Below the pieces are notes generated by a model. The model ran no database searches. It was not told where the DNA came from and worked only from the letters and a program-made list of their open reading frames with translations. A program made the position numbers and the translations under genes. Positions 13,377-16,198 of a stretch of 16,198 nucleotides of DNA are shown here, piece by piece. How positions within the stretch are numbered: position 1 is the first letter of the stretch; each line of letters opens with the position of its first letter. The stretch is from assembly GCA_050694015.1 (NCBI GenBank), contig JBOGWY010000331.1:1-16198 (forward strand), written 5' to 3'. The stretch is from JBOGWY01 sp050694015 (GTDB taxonomy: Bacteria; Actinomycetota; CADDZG01; WHSQ01).

Positions 13377-14197
13377 GGAGCGTCCAACTGTATGCGGACG
13401 TCTTCGAGCGCGGCTCTCGCACGGTCGCGCATCGACTCATCGATCTCGTGGGGACTGAAGCGCGCGCGTTCGAAGAGTTGGGTGAGCGTCGTGATGCTGT
13501 CGGGGTCGACGTTACGCGCTTCCAGGACGCGCTCCAGCAACTGCAGAGGTGTGTCGGAGCGCCGCGTCGCGACGCCGGAGGTCGTGACCATCTGCTGCAG
13601 GTGCGCGTAGCAGGCCAGGATCGCGGCGCGCGGATCGTCGATCGTGTCGAGATCGCGGGCCGCGGCCGCGACGAACGTTTCGGAGGTCGCCGGACCTTCC
13701 GCGGTCTCCATCGTGGCGCGCACCATCAGGTACCACCACGCGATCGAGCCGACGAGTGTCACCGCCAAGAACGCCGTCATGATCCCGCCCATGAACGGCG
13801 AACTCTCGTACTGGATCGCGTCGCCGACCGCGTTGCTCACGTTGTTGCGGAGATCGAGGACCGCGTCGAGATCGATGAGCCCGGCGAGCGCCTCGTTCAG
13901 GATCATTGCAACGCCGAGGATCACGACGAGCGCGATCGCCTGCGCCCACCACGGGACCTTGGGCCGCGCCCTCTTCACGCGGCGCGGTCCCTTGTTGCGT
14001 TGCGAGAGCAAGAAGCCCATGACCGCGACACCGAGCACGACGGCGATCAGGAAGAGGAGGTTGAACAGCCGCGGGAGCGACGGGAGCACGACAACGGTCG
14101 GGCCGTCGCCGGAGGCCTGTCCCGCACCCTGCCGCGCCGCCATGCCCACGATGGCGAGGGCGATCGCAACGACGACGGCGGTTATCCCGAATCTCAC
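13373..14197 (-). CDS. Membrane protein with C-terminal DUF4129 domain
   Basis: This 274-residue protein has an N-terminal signal or anchor helix (about 4-22), further membrane helices (about 43-64, 84-104, 138-160), and a cytoplasmic C-terminal DUF4129 domain (about 190-270) with the typical RAAILACYAHLQQMV, SDTPLQLLERVL and LFERARFSPHEID elements. DUF4129 proteins are frequent companions of MoxR and DUF58; some carry transglutaminase domains, which this one lacks. The start is GTG at 14195-14197 with no clear ribosome binding site; the upstream TACTAG...TAGTA stretch could be a -10 region. It lies 45 nt downstream of the lipoprotein gene, which may be the first gene of the same transcript. 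Confidence 0.88.
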   Translation of the reverse strand: MRFGITAVVVAIALAIVGMAARQGAGQASGDGPTVVVLPSLPRLFNLLFLIAVVLGVAVMGFLLSQRNKGPRRVKRARPKVPWWAQAIALVVILGVAMILNEALAGLIDLDAVLDLRNNVSNAVGDAIQYESSPFMGGIMTAFLAVTLVGSIAWWYLMVRATMETAEGPATSETFVAAAARDLDTIDDPRAAILACYAHLQQMVTTSGVATRRSDTPLQLLERVLEARNVDPDSITTLTQLFERARFSPHEIDESMRDRARAALEDVRIQLDAP

Positions 14198-14242
14198 TAC
14201 TACAACACTAGTACGGGGCGCCGCTCGGGGGCAGGGAGTTAG

Positions 14243-14737
14243 CTACTCGGCTCCATCGACGATTTCTCTGTTCCCCAGAGGCCGTGCGAGCTTGACGATG
14301 CTTCGGACGCGCTGCGCGATCTCGATGCAGACCTCGACCTCGGGACGGGTGCCGTCGAAGACCGTGATCGTGACCTTGCGGTCGGTCTCGTTCACGTCGA
14401 TGTGGTGGAGGCCGTAGCACTCCTTCACGCCCGAGTAATAGAAGACCGTGACCTTGCGGCCCTTGCGCTTGGCCTTGTCCCAGTCGACGGGCCGGGGATC
14501 GACGATGTCGGGGTCGGGCTCGCGGAGCTCGGCTCCCCCCTTGGGGCCGTTGGGCGCGGGAGCGTTGCTGTTGCCGTCGTCGGTGACCGGGGTGTCGGGG
14601 CCGGACGCGCCGCCTGCGCCGAGGTCCCCGGACGATCCCAACGCGCCGGCTCCGCCGGACGCGGGCGAGCCACAACCGGGGAAGGCCACAAGCGCCGCTA
14701 GGGCTACGGCCGGGGCTATGGCTCGCCAACGTCTCAT
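14243..14737 (-). CDS. Putative lipoprotein of unknown function
   Basis: This 164-residue protein starts with a signal peptide ending in FPGC (Cys22), a weak lipobox with the required Gly at -1. A low-complexity Gly/Ser/Ala/Asn/Pro linker (about 23-70) follows, then a compact domain (about 85-164) with KVTVFYYSGVKECYGLHHIDV and VEVCIEIAQRVRSIVKLARPL. Two cysteines in that domain (KECYG and VEVCI) may form a disulfide. No family is recognised. The layout suggests a surface-anchored sensor or accessory protein. It is followed after 45 nt by the DUF4129 gene, so a link with the MoxR operon is possible. Upstream lies repeat copy 2. The ATG at 14735-14737 has no strong ribosome binding site. Confidence 0.8.
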   Translation of the reverse strand: MRRWRAIAPAVALAALVAFPGCGSPASGGAGALGSSGDLGAGGASGPDTPVTDDGNSNAPAPNGPKGGAELREPDPDIVDPRPVDWDKAKRKGRKVTVFYYSGVKECYGLHHIDVNETDRKVTITVFDGTRPEVEVCIEIAQRVRSIVKLARPLGNREIVDGAE

Positions 14738-14770
14738 GGCACTAAGACGGCCGGGGGTGCGGGAAGGTTC

Positions 14771-14824
14771 CCGTTTTGTTACCTCAGGGGCGCGGTATAG
14801 ACCCCCTGAGTTAGAACAAAACGG
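14771..14824. repeat. 54-bp palindromic repeat, copy 2 (intact two-part stem)
   Basis: This is the best-formed copy. Outer arms CCGTTTTGTT (14771-14780) and AACAAAACGG (14815-14824) pair over 10 bp. Inner arms CTCAGGGG (14783-14790) and CCCCTGAG (14803-14810) pair over 8 bp. The loop is CGCGGTATAGAC. The right end directly touches the sufU stop codon (TTA at 14825-14827). There is no U-rich tract directly after the inner stem on either strand, so it is not a textbook terminator, though it lies exactly where a sufSU terminator would be expected and upstream of the lipoprotein gene. Confidence 0.85.
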
Positions 14825-15262
14825 TTACTTGTTGGCTTCTTCTATGCCTTCTAGGAGGGTGTTCCAGCCTAGGAGCGCGCACTTGATGCGGACCGGGTAC
14901 TTCACTACTCCCTTGAGGGACACGAGGTCGCCGAGCACCTCGGCGTCGCCCTCCGCCTCGCCGGCCATCATCGTCTTGATCTCCTCGGCCAGCGCCTGGG
15001 CGTCCTTCGCGGAGAGGCCCTTGACCTTCTCGGTCATCATCGACGCGCTCGCCTGGCTGATCGAACAGCCCTTGCCGTCGAAGGCAACGCCCTCGAGCGT
15101 GTCGCCGTCGAAACGCAAGAACAGTTCGATCTCGTCGCCGCACAACGGGTTGTTGCGCTCGAGCAGCACATCGTGGGGATCCAAGCGACCCTTGTTCCGG
15201 GGCGCGCGGTAGTGATCGAGGATCACTTCCTTGTAGAGCTCGTCGAGGCTCAGATGAACCAC
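14825..15262 (-). CDS. sufU: Zinc-dependent sulfurtransferase / Fe-S assembly protein SufU
   Basis: SufU accepts persulfide sulfur from SufS and hands it on in the SUF iron-sulfur cluster pathway. The 145-residue protein has all zinc and sulfur-transfer residues: Cys41 and Asp43 in NPLCGD, Cys66 in GKGCSISQASASMM and Cys128 in RIKCALLGW, at the same positions as in Bacillus subtilis SufU. The extra segment between Cys66 and Cys128 separates SufU from IscU scaffolds. The start is GTG at 15260-15262, overlapping the sufS stop by 13 nt, so the two are coupled. The last codons are rich in rare A-ending codons (CTA twice, ATA) and the TAA is followed at once by repeat copy 2. No SufT-like gene follows. 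Confidence 0.95.
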   Translation of the reverse strand: MVHLSLDELYKEVILDHYRAPRNKGRLDPHDVLLERNNPLCGDEIELFLRFDGDTLEGVAFDGKGCSISQASASMMTEKVKGLSAKDAQALAEEIKTMMAGEAEGDAEVLGDLVSLKGVVKYPVRIKCALLGWNTLLEGIEEANK

Positions 15263-16198
15263 CCTTTCGATCGCTCGAGCGAGTCGACGAGAGCGTCGAC
15301 GTCTTCGTGCGTGTTGTAGATGTAGAACGACGCCCGCGCCGTTGCAGGAACCCCAAGCTTACGCATCAAAGGCTGCGCGCAGTGGTGACCGGCCCGGATG
15401 CAGACCCCGTCCTGATCGAGGATCGTCGCCATGTCGTGCGGGTGGACCTCGTCGAGGTTGAAGCTGACGACTCCCCCACGCTGGTCCGCCGGAGGCCCGT
15501 AGATCGTGGCCCCGGTCGTAGCGATCCTCTCGAGCGCGTAGTTCGTAAGTTCGATCTCGTGCTCGCGCACGGCGTCCATGCCGAGCTCTTCGAGGTACTC
15601 GATCGCGGCCCCCATACCAACGGCCTGCTCGATGTTCATCGTGCCGGCTTCGAACTTGTAGGGGATCTCGTTGTAGGTCGCACGGTCCGCCCACACCTCG
15701 CGGATCATCTCGCCGCCGCCCATGAACGGAGGCATCTCCTCGAGGAGGTCCTCCCGCCCGTAGAGGATGCCGACACCCGCGGGCCCGCACATCTTGTGGC
15801 TCGAGTAGGCGAGGAAGTCGGCGTCGATCTCGTTGACGTCGAAGCTGACGTGCGGCGCGGCCTGGGCGGCGTCGACGACCACACGGGCGCCCACCGCGTG
15901 GGCGGCATCCGAGACACGACGCACGTCGTTGATCGTGCCGAGCACGTTCGACATCAGGCTGACACACACGAGCTTGGTCTTGTCGGTGACGAACGTCTCG
16001 AGTGCGTCGTAGTCGAGGTGACCGTCGTCGGTGATCGGCAGGTGCTTGAGCACGGCGCCGGTCTCCTGGGTCAACAATTGCCACGGGATCAGGTTCGAGT
16101 GGTGCTCCATCTCGGTGACGAGGATCTCGTCACCCTCGCGTACGTTCTCCTTGGCCCACGTGAAGCGAACGAGGTTGATCGACTCGGTCGTACCGCGC
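15250..16198 (-). CDS. sufS: Cysteine desulfurase SufS, C-terminal ~315 residues (5' end outside window)
   Basis: SufS is the PLP-dependent group II cysteine desulfurase of the SUF system; it releases sulfur from cysteine as an enzyme persulfide passed to SufU. Visible in order: RGTTESINLVR at the window edge, TEMEHHSNLIPWQ, DAAQAAPH, the PLP lysine in YSSHKMCGPAGVGILYG, GGGEMI, FEAGTMN, and the active-site cysteine in RAGHHCAQPLMRKLG (codon at 15379-15381). The frame is open through 16198, so about 90-100 N-terminal residues lie outside. An internal ATG at 16108-16110 is not the start because conserved sequence continues upstream of it. The stop lies inside sufU. Confidence 0.95.
   Translation of the reverse strand, partial: RGTTESINLVRFTWAKENVREGDEILVTEMEHHSNLIPWQLLTQETGAVLKHLPITDDGHLDYDALETFVTDKTKLVCVSLMSNVLGTINDVRRVSDAAHAVGARVVVDAAQAAPHVSFDVNEIDADFLAYSSHKMCGPAGVGILYGREDLLEEMPPFMGGGEMIREVWADRATYNEIPYKFEAGTMNIEQAVGMGAAIEYLEELGMDAVREHEIELTNYALERIATTGATIYGPPADQRGGVVSFNLDEVHPHDMATILDQDGVCIRAGHHCAQPLMRKLGVPATARASFYIYNTHEDVDALVDSLERSKGWFI

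Noticed and set aside
12818..14242. A 474-codon plus-strand open frame opposite the MoxR/DUF4129 region
   Set aside because: It is composed of Arg/Ser/Asp-rich shadow sequence opposite well-recognised genes and has no ribosome binding site or domain.
14771..14824. Palindromic repeat read as a classical rho-independent terminator
   Set aside because: No U tract follows the inner stem on either strand, and copy 1 lies between divergent genes where no terminator is needed. A role in transcript ends is still possible.
16108..16110. ATG taken as the start of the cysteine desulfurase
   Set aside because: Conserved SufS sequence (RGTTESINLVR and following) continues in frame to the window edge, so the gene is cut off rather than starting here.

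Overview
The window is gene-dense, GC-rich DNA that looks chromosomal and most resembles an actinobacterium (Actinomycetota). Reasons: many GTG starts, very short or overlapping gene junctions, a SufS-SufU pair, a CysA2/SseA-type sulfurtransferase with a CRIGERS loop, a DUF2332 protein, a MoxR-DUF58-DUF4129 cluster, and a probable leaderless promoter. No genus can be named from sequence alone. I saw no tRNA, rRNA, CRISPR array, transposase or phage gene.

Layout. At 1-270 lies the 5' part of msrA (minus). A divergent gap holds copy 1 of a 54-bp palindromic repeat, then a plus-strand pair: a stand-alone Lrp/AsnC RAM-domain protein and thiI (390-1878). thiI meets a secreted protein of unknown function head-on (1875-2411, minus). 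A second small secreted protein runs the other way (2640-3113, plus) and ends at a clear hairpin terminator. Next is a pyridoxamine-phosphate-oxidase-like gene (plus, from 3183) whose stop seems lost, so its frame runs into the antisense of a HAD-family gene (3647-4141, minus). Copy 3 of the repeat spans the HAD start and the end of the next operon.

The minus-strand operon at 4175-7608 reads, in transcription order, MmgE/PrpD protein, MoaD/ThiS-like protein, aldehyde dehydrogenase. Upstream of it are three consecutive hairpins (one a terminator), then a minus-strand pair: a winged-helix regulator and a two-domain thiosulfate sulfurtransferase (7754-9014). A DUF2332 protein diverges from them (9156-10199, plus). 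The minus-strand block 10196-14197 is a tightly coupled DUF4129 / small membrane protein / MoxR ATPase / DUF58 / membrane protein operon, with a lipoprotein gene just upstream (14243-14737). Copy 2 of the repeat separates it from sufU-sufS (14825 to the window end, minus; sufS is cut off).

Two themes stand out. First, much of the window handles sulfur: SufS/SufU (Fe-S assembly), ThiI (needs persulfide sulfur, here without its own rhodanese domain), a free-standing sulfurtransferase, a MoaD/ThiS-type carrier and MsrA. Second, a dispersed repeat of 54-55 bp with ends CCGTTTTGTT / AACAAAACGG occurs three times, always between genes or at a gene edge. Two copies directly abut the stop codon of the gene before them. 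This repeat is the best candidate here for something undescribed.
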